From Streptomyces atroolivaceus (GTDB lineage: Bacteria > Actinomycetota > Actinomycetes > Streptomycetales > Streptomycetaceae): a DNA stretch of 64,000 bases. The stretch spans positions 62,001 through 126,000 of the forward strand of contig NZ_JNXG01000014.1 in the NCBI RefSeq assembly GCF_000717025.1. Reading direction: 5' to 3'. The translations under genes were made by a program, and so were the position numbers. A model generated the notes under the pieces. The model had not been told where the DNA came from. It saw only the letters and a list, made by a program, of their open reading frames with translations, and made no database searches. Each line of letters opens with the position of its first letter. Positions within the stretch are counted from its first letter, which is position 1. Below, in pieces: positions 16,232 to 25,494 of this stretch.

Positions 16232-18970
16232 TCAGGCTTTGTCTCCGACCAGGGCCAGGCACTGGATGGCGGCGAGCCCGAACTGTGCGCTGGCGTTGGC
16301 GGAGAACCTCGCCTCGTCCACGGGATTGAGCACATCGGGACCTTCGACCCGCCGGGACGTGAAGTCGTGGTCGGCGGGGTATCCCGCGTGCCCTGTACGC
16401 AGCTCCTTCCAGGCACGCAGGGCGAGGGTGTCGTCGTCGAGCTGATGCGCCGCGTACGCGGTGGCCCGCGAGTAGGCCTGGCGGAGATTGAGGTTGCCCC
16501 AGTCCGATCCTGTCGCTCTCCGCTGTTCGTCCTTGGTGGCGTTGTACAGGCGGCAGAACATCAGCCACTGCTTCCTGACGTTCTCGTCGTCGACCAGCTC
16601 CACCACCTCGGTCATGACCTCGATCAGCCCGAATACAGAGCTCAGGGACCCTATGTACACGCTCGGCTCCGTGGGGCCGGTGAACTTGCCGTCCGCGAGG
16701 TCGTAGGTGATCGCCCCGCTCTGCACCCAGCCGTTGGGCATGGCCGCAATGGTCGTGGCGCCGTTGACCAGCTTCGTGCGGGCGATGGTCTTGCCGTGCC
16801 GCTCCCACTCGGTGAGCCAGGCCATGGCCAGTGATCCCCAGTCGGTGGTGGTTCCGACAGGCATCGCCTTCGGCTCCGGTTCGAAGGGGTCACCCTCCCT
16901 GATCTTCCGTACGGGATCGAGGACGAGGAAGCTGCGGTCGGCGTCGACGAGATCGTGCAGGACGTCGCCGACGCGTTCGTCCGCGGTGAGGAAGTAGAAG
17001 ATGCGTTTGTAGCCGGCGTTGCTGATGCGTACCTGTTTGGCACTGTCGCCCCAGTGCATGACGCCGTGCCGGGTCCCCAGACCCTGGTACTTGCCGATGT
17101 GGTACATGTCCACCTCACCGGTGTGGCGGGTCATGGCCTCCGCGAAGCGGAAGGCGGACGCGTCGCCGGTGCGCAGGTAGTGGTACCAGAGCCACAGGTC
17201 GGTGGAGAGCTCGGAGTTGTCCCAGGCGTGCCCACCGACGTCGTAGGACCAGGTGTGCCGGTCGCCGTCGTAGTTGTGCATGATGTCGCCGTAGTCCCAG
17301 AAGCCGTACCAGGAACGCTGGTCCACCTGCTCGCGGTGATAACGGTGGATGGCCTGGAGCTTGTCCTCGATCTCCGCCTTCGCCGGGGCCGAGCGGTCCA
17401 CGGGGCTCCACGATCCGAAGATCTTCGCGCTGTGGTTGTGCTCGGGGCTGCTGACGAGCAGCGGGGGCGTGGAGTTGGCCTCGGCGAGCGAGGCGAATCG
17501 CTCCGCGGTGGGTGTGGCCTCCAGGGCCCAGAACGTCATCTCGGTGGTGCGGGCGACGCCGTAGGGAGTCCCGAAGCCCGGTTCGTAGTCCTCGTAGGTG
17601 ATCTCAAGGCCTTCGAGCTGCTCGGGATAGGTGTCCTGCCCCATGCCGTCGTGGTAGAAGCGCAGGTCCATGGCGTTCGCGCGCGGGGACCACATCCACA
17701 CGGTGACCTGGGCTGTCGCGCCGGCCGCCCCTGCGATCTCCAGCTCGGTGGGGTGCAGTTGCCAGAAGTTGCGCATGCCGAAGGCCAGGCCGCCCGTGGG
17801 TGAGCCCACATAGCCGAGACCTTCCGCCCGCTTGCCGCCGTCCACGCGGATCCAGGAGTGGCCGGGCTTCGTCCGCTTGTGGATCTCGAACCCGTGGGCG
17901 TTGAGCTGCCGGAGGCTGTAGTCGCCGAAGGCGGGGATGTACTGCAGACGGGACGTGACGCGGCTGTCCCAGGTGCTCGGGTCGGGAGTCGCCTTGCCCT
18001 CGTGCTGCGCCGCACGCACGGCCGCGCCGGGGTCACGACGTAGCCCTGTGAGGCCGCGGACCGCCTCGGAGAGGACACCCTGGTCCTGTCCGGCAAGGCG
18101 GACGTGCCGGTCGTGCAGCTCACCACGCATCGGTACGCCGAAACGTACACCGAGACCGTTGATGAAGTCCTTCTTCTCGTCACCGTCGAATACGAAGTTG
18201 TGCACCGTGCGGATGCCGTCCGATCCGGCGTACAGGTAGAAGCGCACCACGAAGGGCAGCCAGGCACGTCGTGCCTTCTTGTGCTTCCCCTCGACCTTGA
18301 TCACAGCACGTACCGGCCCGTCCTGCTCCACGGTCACGGCACTCACGATGCCGGTGAACGACTCGGTCTTGACCACCGGCGACGGGTCCGTACTCGGCTT
18401 GTCCTGGCGGGAGGCGATCAGGTGGCCGTTCTCCGCGATCACCGTGCCTCCGCGCCGGATCGATTTGATGAGCAGACCGCCCTTGCGAGGGAACACCACC
18501 TCGATCACGCCTGTGTTCACGGTGATCTGATCACGTCCACTGTGCACGTTGAGCGCAGCGTCCGGCTTGGCTGCGGCGCCTGCCGCGAGCCGGTAGCTCT
18601 CGCTCCGTGCGGCCGTGCCGCTGACGGCATGGGCGGTCCACTTCACGGAACCGTCCGGCCACCAACCAGTCGGCCAGCTCTGCACCGGAACGTCCTGTCC
18701 CGACTCCGTGGTCAGCGAGAACTCCTGGTCGGCGGCGAACGAGCCCGCCGGCCAGGGAACGCCCCAGGTCGTGCCGGCCGCGAGTTCGGCCGGCACGCTC
18801 CTCTCCAGCCAGCGCAGTGTCACCGGATCGTGGCCGTCGGCCTGGACCGGAGCTGTCCGAGGCTGTTCAAGTGGGCTGCTCGCGGTGGCGGTTGTCGTGG
18901 AGCTGAGCCATGCGACCGCGCCTCCCGCAGCGGCGGATGTCAGCACGGACCGTCGACTGATCTGTCCCAC
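16232..18970 (-). CDS. Exo-rhamnogalacturonan lyase, PL26 (PcRGLX/YetA-like)
   Basis: 912 aa from a GTG at 18970, chosen because GAGGAG lies upstream and the protein then opens with a Tat-type signal, ISRRSVLTSAAAGGAVAWL. Longer in-frame starts give unlikely sequence. The body matches the PcRGLX/YetA family. It has an N-terminal beta domain (TLRWLERSVPAELAAGTTWGVPWPAG), a long middle with KHKKARRAWLPFVVRFYLYAGSDG-type segments, and an alpha/alpha-barrel C-terminal half (YDVGGHAWDNSELSTDLWLWYHYL; MYHIGKYQGLGTRHGVMHWGD). It removes residues from RG-I ends. Folded export by Tat sets it apart from the Sec-exported PL11 enzymes. Confidence 0.88.
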   Translation of the reverse strand: MGQISRRSVLTSAAAGGAVAWLSSTTTATASSPLEQPRTAPVQADGHDPVTLRWLERSVPAELAAGTTWGVPWPAGSFAADQEFSLTTESGQDVPVQSWPTGWWPDGSVKWTAHAVSGTAARSESYRLAAGAAAKPDAALNVHSGRDQITVNTGVIEVVFPRKGGLLIKSIRRGGTVIAENGHLIASRQDKPSTDPSPVVKTESFTGIVSAVTVEQDGPVRAVIKVEGKHKKARRAWLPFVVRFYLYAGSDGIRTVHNFVFDGDEKKDFINGLGVRFGVPMRGELHDRHVRLAGQDQGVLSEAVRGLTGLRRDPGAAVRAAQHEGKATPDPSTWDSRVTSRLQYIPAFGDYSLRQLNAHGFEIHKRTKPGHSWIRVDGGKRAEGLGYVGSPTGGLAFGMRNFWQLHPTELEIAGAAGATAQVTVWMWSPRANAMDLRFYHDGMGQDTYPEQLEGLEITYEDYEPGFGTPYGVARTTEMTFWALEATPTAERFASLAEANSTPPLLVSSPEHNHSAKIFGSWSPVDRSAPAKAEIEDKLQAIHRYHREQVDQRSWYGFWDYGDIMHNYDGDRHTWSYDVGGHAWDNSELSTDLWLWYHYLRTGDASAFRFAEAMTRHTGEVDMYHIGKYQGLGTRHGVMHWGDSAKQVRISNAGYKRIFYFLTADERVGDVLHDLVDADRSFLVLDPVRKIREGDPFEPEPKAMPVGTTTDWGSLAMAWLTEWERHGKTIARTKLVNGATTIAAMPNGWVQSGAITYDLADGKFTGPTEPSVYIGSLSSVFGLIEVMTEVVELVDDENVRKQWLMFCRLYNATKDEQRRATGSDWGNLNLRQAYSRATAYAAHQLDDDTLALRAWKELRTGHAGYPADHDFTSRRVEGPDVLNPVDEARFSANASAQFGLAAIQCLALVGDKA

Positions 18971-19641
18971 AGCATTCAGCTCCTCTGAGCGGCGGGCGCC
19001 AGGGCGCTCGTCGATGGACGTTCGGGATGAAGGGGGTGGCGCATCGGTCCACGCGTGGTCGCGGGCAGGCAGCTCGGTGCCGACCGCGCCGCCCCACACG
19101 GACAGACGGCTGATCTCACGCCGGCACGGACGAGGGGCGCCTGAAAGAAGGGGCTCGCCAGGCAGAGTTCTGCCCCTGCGTTCGGACCATGGTCTTCAGC
19201 GGCGCACGCCGCGGTCACATGCTTACACCAGACGATTCATCTGAACCAGAGTTGCAACAACCTGCGCAGGGTTTAGTTCCATCGGACTGTCCAACTCAGA
19301 TACCGAGGTGCGTCAAAGAGGACACAGCTCCCCACAAGAGAGGATAATCCGGACCGAGTTGCGGCTGAAGTGACGAGGCGGCGCCGCGATCGCCACCTCT
19401 GGTCTCGCGCTCACGATGAAGCAACTTGATTCTTTGTGAAGACTATTGTTTCGAACCTGATGGCCGTGCACAATGCAGGACGTCGCACTGGCCCGGGGGC
19501 CCTATGAATCGTTCCACGACGTCGATCCATCCGGCTGCGTCCTGAAGCCCGTGCGGCTACCGCTCTGGACCGCAGATGCCCGGTCCGCGAAGCAGCGGCC
19601 CCGAAAACATGTTGCAGCACCCCTTTTCCAAGGAGCCGCGT
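18971..19641. other. Divergent intergenic control region, 671 nt
   Basis: No credible gene. It separates the minus-strand PL26 gene from the plus-strand dehydrogenase-importer genes. The stretch 19425-19460 is markedly AT-rich and contains TTGATT and a TTCGAA palindrome, so promoters for both sides probably lie here. Exact promoters cannot be fixed from sequence alone. Confidence 0.4.
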
Positions 19642-20658
19642 GTGCCCCCGATGCCAACCACCCGCCTGCGTACCGCCGTCGTGTTGAACCACGCGCTCAA
19701 ACAGGAGCTGTTCAGCCCCGACGACTGGGCAGACCTGGCCGACATCGCCGACGTGGTGGCCGAGTGCGAGGACAGCGCGGCGCTGAGCGTGCACCCCCGC
19801 CGTCACGAGGCCGAGGTACTGGTCACCTCGTGGGGCATGCCCCGTCTGACAGAACAAGTCCTCTCAGACCTGCCGGCACTGCGGGTAGTGGCGTATGCAG
19901 CCGGCTCCGTGCGCGGACTCGTCAGCGAAGCGGTCTGGGCCCGGGACATCGTCGTCGTCTCGGCAGCCGAAGCGAACAACGAACCCGTGGCCGAGTACGT
20001 GTACGCCCAGACGGTTCTGGCCCTCAAGGACGTGCACCGCAGAGCACACCGGATCAGAACGGCGAGGGAGCTGCCTGCACTGGACGGTGTGCCCGGCCTC
20101 TACGGTCAGCCGGTCGGCCTGGTGTCCTTCGGTTCGATCGCACGCAAGGTCGCCGTCCGTCTACGCCACCTGGAGGCCGACGTGGTGGCATGGGATCCTC
20201 ACATTCCTCCCGAGGCCGTGCGCCGGCTGGGCGTCGAGCCCGTCGCCGAGCTGGAGGACTTGTTCGCACGTTCCCTGGTACTGAGCATCCATGCCCCCTT
20301 GATCCCCGGTCAGACAGAAAAGCTGATCACGGGCGAACTCCTCAGGCTCCTGCCTCACGGTGCCACGGTCATCAATACGGCCCGAGGCGCCGTGATGGAC
20401 GAGGACGCGCTCATCGACGTACTGCGCGAGCGCCCGGACCTGTACGCCGTTCTCGACGTGACCACCCGTGAACCACTGGCCCCCGACTCACCTCTGTACA
20501 CACTGTCCAATGTCATGCTCACCGGCCACGTCGCCGGAACCGTGAGTGGTGAACGCCGGGCCATGGGCCGCCTCGTCATCGAGGAACTCCGTCGCGTCGC
20601 CGACGGGGCGCTCCCCCTGCACGCCGTGTCGGCCGACTCCTCGCTCCTGCGCGCCTGA
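19642..20658 (+). CDS. D-isomer-specific 2-hydroxyacid dehydrogenase
   Basis: 338 aa from a GTG at 19642, which AAGGAG precedes by 6 nt (an ATG three codons on is the alternative). The fold is that of D-2-hydroxyacid dehydrogenases. The NAD-binding core is GQPVGLVSFGSIARKVAVRL, with an altered GxGxxG. Then come the INTARGAVMDEDAL substrate loop with catalytic Arg, VLDVTTREPL, and the catalytic His in TGHVAGT. It lies 99 nt before the LplB-like importer operon. It would reduce a 2-keto acid or oxidise a 2-hydroxy acid from uronate or deoxy-sugar breakdown; the substrate is unknown. A mutilated relative lies at 27746-28110. Confidence 0.82.
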   Translation: MPPMPTTRLRTAVVLNHALKQELFSPDDWADLADIADVVAECEDSAALSVHPRRHEAEVLVTSWGMPRLTEQVLSDLPALRVVAYAAGSVRGLVSEAVWARDIVVVSAAEANNEPVAEYVYAQTVLALKDVHRRAHRIRTARELPALDGVPGLYGQPVGLVSFGSIARKVAVRLRHLEADVVAWDPHIPPEAVRRLGVEPVAELEDLFARSLVLSIHAPLIPGQTEKLITGELLRLLPHGATVINTARGAVMDEDALIDVLRERPDLYAVLDVTTREPLAPDSPLYTLSNVMLTGHVAGTVSGERRAMGRLVIEELRRVADGALPLHAVSADSSLLRA

Positions 20659-20694
20659 GGCCCCACTCCACGCCGAAGGATCCTGTCACAGGTG

Positions 20695-20723
20695 TTGACC
20701 ACGCTCTGAAAACGTTTTAATTT
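20695..20723 (+). promoter_or_regulatory. Promoter with LacI-type operator before the LplB-like operon
   Basis: -35 TTGACC (20695-20700), 17-nt spacer, -10 TAATTT (20718-20723). The palindrome TGAAAACGTTTTAA (20707-20720) covers the spacer and -10. This is the typical central-CG shape of LacI-family operators. The LacI gene at 24364-25494, downstream of the importer genes, is the natural partner. Confidence 0.75.
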
Positions 20724-20757
20724 TCCGTCCACTTCACACCACAGCCGAGGAGGCTCC

Positions 20758-21738
20758 GTGGCAGCGCTGCTCCGTGAGCGCCCCGGGAAATCGGCCGCCA
20801 GCCGCGCTTCCCATTCACCGCCAGGCGCTCAGAAGAAGCAAAAACGTTTCCAACGCAAGCGCAGCATCGCGCTGTCCGTGCTCATGTTCGGCAGCTTCGC
20901 CTACTTCGTCGTCTTCCACTACGGCGCTCTCGCCGGCAACGTCATCGCCTTCAAGGACTACGTCCCCTTCGACGGCATCTGGGGCAGCGCCTGGGTCGGC
21001 GGCAGCAACTTCGAACGGATGCTGGACGACGCAGAGTTCTGGCACTCCGTCGTCAACACGATCGTGATCGCGGTCCTCCAGCTGGTCTTCTACTTCCCGG
21101 TGCCGCTCGCCCTGGCTCTGCTGCTGCACAGCCTCACCTGGGGGACGGTCCGCCGCTTCGTCCAGTCGATCGCCTATCTGCCGCACTTCGTGTCGTGGGT
21201 GATCGTCGTCGCCCTCTTCCAACAGGTCCTGGGCGACACCGGCATGGTGAACGGTTACCTGCAGGACGCCGGCATCCACACGATCGACATCATCGGCAAC
21301 CCTGACGCGTTCAAGCCGCTCGTGGTCGCCCAGGTCATCTGGAAGGACGCCGGCTGGGGCACCATCATCTTCCTGGCCGCGCTCTCCCAGGTCGACGAGC
21401 AGCAGTACGAAGCCGCGGCCATCGACGGGGCCGGCCCCTGGCGCCGCTTCTGGCACGTCACGCTGCCCGCCATCCGGCCGGTCGTCGTGCTCCTGCTCAT
21501 CATGCGGCTGGGCGACATCCTGTCCGTCGGCTTCGAGCAGATGCTGCTCCAACGCGACGCGGTCGGCCCCGAAGCCGCCGAGATCATCGACACCTTCGTC
21601 TACTACCAGGGCATCGTCGGCGGCGACTACGGCTACGCCGCGGCAGCCGGACTGTTCAAGGGCCTCATCGGGGCCGCACTCGTCTACGCGGCCAACAAGG
21701 TGGCACACCGCCTCGGCGAGCAGGGGGTCTACAAGTGA
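20758..21738 (+). CDS. ABC transporter permease, LplB-like (CUT1)
   Basis: 326 aa starting at GTG with GAGGAGG upstream. About six membrane helices are visible, and the EAA loop (YEAAAIDGAGPWRRFWHVTLPAIRPV, residues ~220-245) contacts an ATPase. The N-terminal helix IALSVLMFGSFAYFVVFHYGALAGNVIAFKDY is typical of LplB/YtcP-type importers. It overlaps the next permease by 4 nt. Inference: imports RG-I oligosaccharides in the manner of B. subtilis YesOPQ/Lpl systems. No ATPase gene is nearby; a shared MsiK-type ATPase would energise it. Confidence 0.9.
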   Translation: MAALLRERPGKSAASRASHSPPGAQKKQKRFQRKRSIALSVLMFGSFAYFVVFHYGALAGNVIAFKDYVPFDGIWGSAWVGGSNFERMLDDAEFWHSVVNTIVIAVLQLVFYFPVPLALALLLHSLTWGTVRRFVQSIAYLPHFVSWVIVVALFQQVLGDTGMVNGYLQDAGIHTIDIIGNPDAFKPLVVAQVIWKDAGWGTIIFLAALSQVDEQQYEAAAIDGAGPWRRFWHVTLPAIRPVVVLLLIMRLGDILSVGFEQMLLQRDAVGPEAAEIIDTFVYYQGIVGGDYGYAAAAGLFKGLIGAALVYAANKVAHRLGEQGVYK

Positions 21739-22622
21739 GCACGCAGGCACGCCCCGGGTGGATGGAGAAGCCCAGACCGGTCACGCAGGTCGGCAAGGCG
21801 ATCGCTCTGGTGGTCGTGGTGGCGCTGGTGTGCGTCCCCTTCCTGACGATCCTGTCCACCTCGCTCGCCTCGCAGGGTGAAGTGGTCGAGAACGGCGGCT
21901 GGGTCCTGTGGCCGACCGAACCCACACTCGACGCCTACCGCGACATCCTGAACGGCGGCATCGTCACCCACGCCCTGGGGGTGAGCATCGGCGTCACCGC
22001 GGTCGGCACGACGCTCAGCCTGCTCTGCACGGTCTTCCTGGCCTACGCACTGGCCCGGCCCAACGTGTACGGCAGCAAGCCGGTTCTGCTGCTGGTGCTG
22101 TTCACGTTCCTCTTCCCGCCCGGCATGATCCCCAGCTTCCTGGTCGTGAAGGAACTCGGACTGCTGGACTCCTACGCCTCATTGGTCCTGCCCGTGCTGG
22201 TCAACGTGTTCAACCTCGTCGTCCTGCGCGGCTTCTTCCAGGGCATACCGGAGGAACTGTACGAGGCCGCCCGCCTCGACGGCGCCGGGGACCTGCGCAT
22301 CCTCTGGACCATCGTGCTGCCGCTGTCCAAGGCCGCACTCGCCGTCGTCGGTCTCTTCTACGCCGTGGCGTACTGGAACTCCTGGTTCTACGCCTCGCTG
22401 TACATGGAGAGCGACCACTGGCCGCTGCAGCAGGTCCTGCGCACCTACGTCGTGGCCGGCGAAGGCCTCACCGACACCACCACGGGTGAGGGCACGGTCA
22501 GCGCCCCGCAGACCGTACAGATGGCGGTCCTGGTGATCGCCACGGTACCGATCCTGATCGTCTACCCGTTCCTGCAGAAGTACTTCACCAAGGGCGTGCT
22601 CACCGGCGCCATCAAGAGCTGA
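21735..22622 (+). CDS. ABC transporter permease, YtcP-like (CUT1)
   Basis: 295 aa, with a GTG start overlapping the previous stop (GTGA). Membrane helices include AIALVVVVALVCVPFLTILSTSLAS and PVLLLVLFTFLFPPGMIPSFLVVKELG. The EAA loop is YEAARLDGAGDLRILWTIVLPLSKAAL. This is the second half of the membrane channel with the preceding LplB-like protein, and the binding-protein gene follows after 41 nt. Confidence 0.9.
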   Translation: MSTQARPGWMEKPRPVTQVGKAIALVVVVALVCVPFLTILSTSLASQGEVVENGGWVLWPTEPTLDAYRDILNGGIVTHALGVSIGVTAVGTTLSLLCTVFLAYALARPNVYGSKPVLLLVLFTFLFPPGMIPSFLVVKELGLLDSYASLVLPVLVNVFNLVVLRGFFQGIPEELYEAARLDGAGDLRILWTIVLPLSKAALAVVGLFYAVAYWNSWFYASLYMESDHWPLQQVLRTYVVAGEGLTDTTTGEGTVSAPQTVQMAVLVIATVPILIVYPFLQKYFTKGVLTGAIKS

Positions 22623-22663
22623 CCTTCCCCTTCACGAGCCGCACTCCGAAAGGTCGAACAGCC

Positions 22664-24310
22664 ATGCCCAGAATGTCCCGGCGCACCGTGCTGCGTACCA
22701 TGGCAGCCACAGGCGCTGCCGCCGCCGTGCCGTCCCTCCTCACCGCCTGCTCCAGCTCTTCGAGCGGCGGTGACGTGTCCAACGCGGGCAAGAAGCTCGC
22801 CGCCTGGCCCGAGTACAAGGCGGCACCGGGTGCGAAGCCCGATCTCGCCCCTACGGACTCCGGAGTCCAGGCCGGGTACACCAGCTACCCCGCGGATCTC
22901 ACCACCGCGGTCAAGCGGACTCCGGGGGACGGGAGCACCATCCGGGTCATGTCCGTCACGTTCGGCACACCTCCGAAGCCGGCGGCGGAGAACCAGTACT
23001 GGCGTGCCGTCGAGAAGGCGCTCGGCGTCAAGATCGAGTTCACGGTCATCCCGCAGGCCGACTACCAGAAGAAGATGGCCACGGTCATGGCCGGCGAGGC
23101 CGAGTCTCTGCCGGACATCATCAACGTGTTCTCCGGCTACACCCTGCCCCGCGAGGCGCAGTTCGTCCAGAAGCGGGCCCAGGACCTCACTCCCTACCTG
23201 TCCGGGGCGGCGATCCACGACTACCCCAACCTGGCGGGCATCCCCACCCCCGCCTGGCGCGACATGGGCCGGGTCGGCGGCCAGATCTACGGCATCCCCC
23301 TGGAACGCCCGGTGACGGGCTCCACCCTCTGGCTCAATCAAGGGGTGTTCACGGACGCCGGCATGCAGGAGGGATGGGCCTCTCAGGACTTCGCGGCGGT
23401 CTCCCGGAAGGCCACCCGTGGAAAGACCTACGCTCTGGGTGCGGCCGCGGGTTCGCTGTTCGGACACTCTGTGCACGCCGCTGCGCACAACGTCTCGGCC
23501 TGGTCGGTGGGCAAGGACGGAAAGTTCCGTTCGAGCTTCACCGACGAACGGTTCAAAGCCACCGTCGCGTTCCAGGCCCAGCTGCGCACGGCCGGCTCGT
23601 ACCACCCGAATGCCACCTCGATGTCGACCCCGGACCTCAGCACACTCTTCCTCAACGGCACCGTCGCCTCGGCGCAGAACGGCTTCGGGGCCTACCAGGT
23701 CCTTTACCCGGACACGAAGGGGCTGTTCACTCCGGCCCCCGCCCTGCCCTACAGCGTCGACGGCACGCCGGGAGGAGCCGTCGCCGCCCGCCGCTCCTTC
23801 GGCTACACCATCCTGAAGAAGGCCAAGAAGGAACGCATCGAGATGCTGCTCCGGGTCCTCGACTACCTGGCGGCACCGTTCGGTTCCAAGGAGTGGGAGC
23901 TGCTGCAGTTCGGGGCGGAAGGCGTCCACTTCACCCGCGGCAAGGACGGCTCGCCGCAGCGCAACAAGCTCGGGGAGGTGGAGAACATCACCAACCTCCC
24001 CTTCCGATACCTCGCGGAGGGGCCCCAGGTGCTCTTCGTGGCGGGGCGTCCCGAGGCCGTCCGCGCCCTGCATTCGTGGCAGCAGAAGGTCGTGCCGGTC
24101 GCGATCCGCAGCGCGTCCTTCGGCTTGCTGTCCCGTACCGAAGTCACGCAGGGAACAACCCTGCGAGCGCTGATGGACGACACGATCACGGCAGTGATCG
24201 CAGGTCGGTCGTCCATGGCCGATCTCGATGCCGCGGTCAAGAAGTGGCGCAGTCGGGGCGGCGACACAATGGCCGAGGAACTCGCGAAGGAATACGCCGC
24301 CAACAGCTAG
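22664..24310 (+). CDS. Sugar ABC transporter substrate-binding lipoprotein (LplA-like)
   Basis: 548 aa, the long type of family-1 solute-binding protein that goes with LplB/YtcP permeases. The signal has Tat-like arginines (MSRRTVLRTMAATGAAAAVPSLL) and ends at the lipobox LTAC, so the protein is a lipoprotein. The mature start is serine-rich. It shares little with the two 442-aa binding proteins in the window, so the two importers should carry different ligands, this one probably rhamnogalacturonan oligomers. Confidence 0.9.
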   Translation: MPRMSRRTVLRTMAATGAAAAVPSLLTACSSSSSGGDVSNAGKKLAAWPEYKAAPGAKPDLAPTDSGVQAGYTSYPADLTTAVKRTPGDGSTIRVMSVTFGTPPKPAAENQYWRAVEKALGVKIEFTVIPQADYQKKMATVMAGEAESLPDIINVFSGYTLPREAQFVQKRAQDLTPYLSGAAIHDYPNLAGIPTPAWRDMGRVGGQIYGIPLERPVTGSTLWLNQGVFTDAGMQEGWASQDFAAVSRKATRGKTYALGAAAGSLFGHSVHAAAHNVSAWSVGKDGKFRSSFTDERFKATVAFQAQLRTAGSYHPNATSMSTPDLSTLFLNGTVASAQNGFGAYQVLYPDTKGLFTPAPALPYSVDGTPGGAVAARRSFGYTILKKAKKERIEMLLRVLDYLAAPFGSKEWELLQFGAEGVHFTRGKDGSPQRNKLGEVENITNLPFRYLAEGPQVLFVAGRPEAVRALHSWQQKVVPVAIRSASFGLLSRTEVTQGTTLRALMDDTITAVIAGRSSMADLDAAVKKWRSRGGDTMAEELAKEYAANS

Positions 24311-24363
24311 ACACACGCCCTGGCGGTGACGGATGCGGCGGACACGGCGACGAGGGGAACGGC

Positions 24364-25494
24364 ATGGCGGCAAGGGAACGGGTCACCATTCGCGAGGTGG
24401 CAGCGCGAGCGGGGGTCTCCCCCGCTACGGTCTCGCGCGTGTTGAGCGGCAACTACCCCGTGCCGCCCGCCACTCGCACGCGGGTACTCAAGGCGGCCCG
24501 CTCCCTGGACTACGTCGCCAATGTCCACGCACGGGCTCTGGTCGGCGGCGGCCGCAGCATGGTGGCGGTCATTCTGAGGCAGGTCACCAACCCGTTCTAC
24601 GCGCAGGTGGCCGAGGGCGTGGAGGCCGAGGCCTCCGACCATGGCCGGCTCTGCCTGGTCGGCTCCACCGGCGGGGATACTCGCCGTGAGATGGAGCTCG
24701 TCCAGCTCATGCGTGAGGAGGGCGCCAGTCTGGTGATTCTCGTAGGTGGGATCGTCGAGGACGATGCCTACCGTGCGCGAGTGACCCGTTATGCCCATGC
24801 CCTGCAAGGAGCAGGGTCGCGGCTCGTGCTGTGCGGCCGCCCGTCCTCCGACCCCGCACTGCCCGCGATCGTGGTCGAATTCGACAACGAGGCCGGTGCT
24901 CACGCCCTCACCAGTCACCTCGTTTCCGCAGGCCACCGGCGCATCGTGTTCCTCGGCGGGCTGCCGGGCAACAGTGCTCTGGACGCCCGGGTGGCCGGCT
25001 ACCGCGCGGCTCTGACGGCGCACGGACTCGCCGACGAGGACGCACACGTCATCGACTGCGGTCTCGGACGCGGTGCCGGACACCGGGCCATGACCGAGCT
25101 GTTGACCCGACGGACCGACTTCACCGCGGTCTTCGCCGGCGACGACATGGTCGCGGCCGGGGCCCTGCGCGCCATCGCCGACGCCGGCCTGCGTGTCCCC
25201 GACGACATCTCCGTCGTCGGCTACAACGACATACCGCTCGCCCAGGACTTCAACCCCCCGCTCACCACGGTGCGCACCCCCGCCGAGGAGTTGGGACGAG
25301 CAGCAGTGCGCCTCGCCCTGCGCGACTCGGAGAAATTGTCGGCCCCCGTCCACCACGTCCTGGGAACGCACATCGTCGTCCGGGACAGCGTCGGCCCTCC
25401 GGCACCGCATCGTGAAGCCCGTAGTACTGGAGGAATCACCCCGCATGACAGCGCCACAGCGTCGGACCGACCCGCCCTCCCTGCCGCTCCCTGA
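24364..25494 (+). CDS. LacI-family transcriptional regulator
   Basis: 376 aa from the ATG at 24364 (GAGGGG upstream). N-terminal LacI helix-turn-helix (VTIREVAARAGVSPATVSRVLSG) and hinge (RSLDYVANVHARALVGG), then a periplasmic-binding-like sensor (MVAVILRQVTNPFYAQVAEG; VPDDISVVGYNDIPLAQDFNPPLTTVRTP). It follows the importer genes by 53 nt and overlaps the DUF2264 gene by 50 nt, so it sits inside the operon. It probably binds the palindrome at 20707-20720 and is relieved by an imported oligosaccharide. The tail after VVRDSVG is extra and of no clear function. Confidence 0.9.
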   Translation: MAARERVTIREVAARAGVSPATVSRVLSGNYPVPPATRTRVLKAARSLDYVANVHARALVGGGRSMVAVILRQVTNPFYAQVAEGVEAEASDHGRLCLVGSTGGDTRREMELVQLMREEGASLVILVGGIVEDDAYRARVTRYAHALQGAGSRLVLCGRPSSDPALPAIVVEFDNEAGAHALTSHLVSAGHRRIVFLGGLPGNSALDARVAGYRAALTAHGLADEDAHVIDCGLGRGAGHRAMTELLTRRTDFTAVFAGDDMVAAGALRAIADAGLRVPDDISVVGYNDIPLAQDFNPPLTTVRTPAEELGRAAVRLALRDSEKLSAPVHHVLGTHIVVRDSVGPPAPHREARSTGGITPHDSATASDRPALPAAP

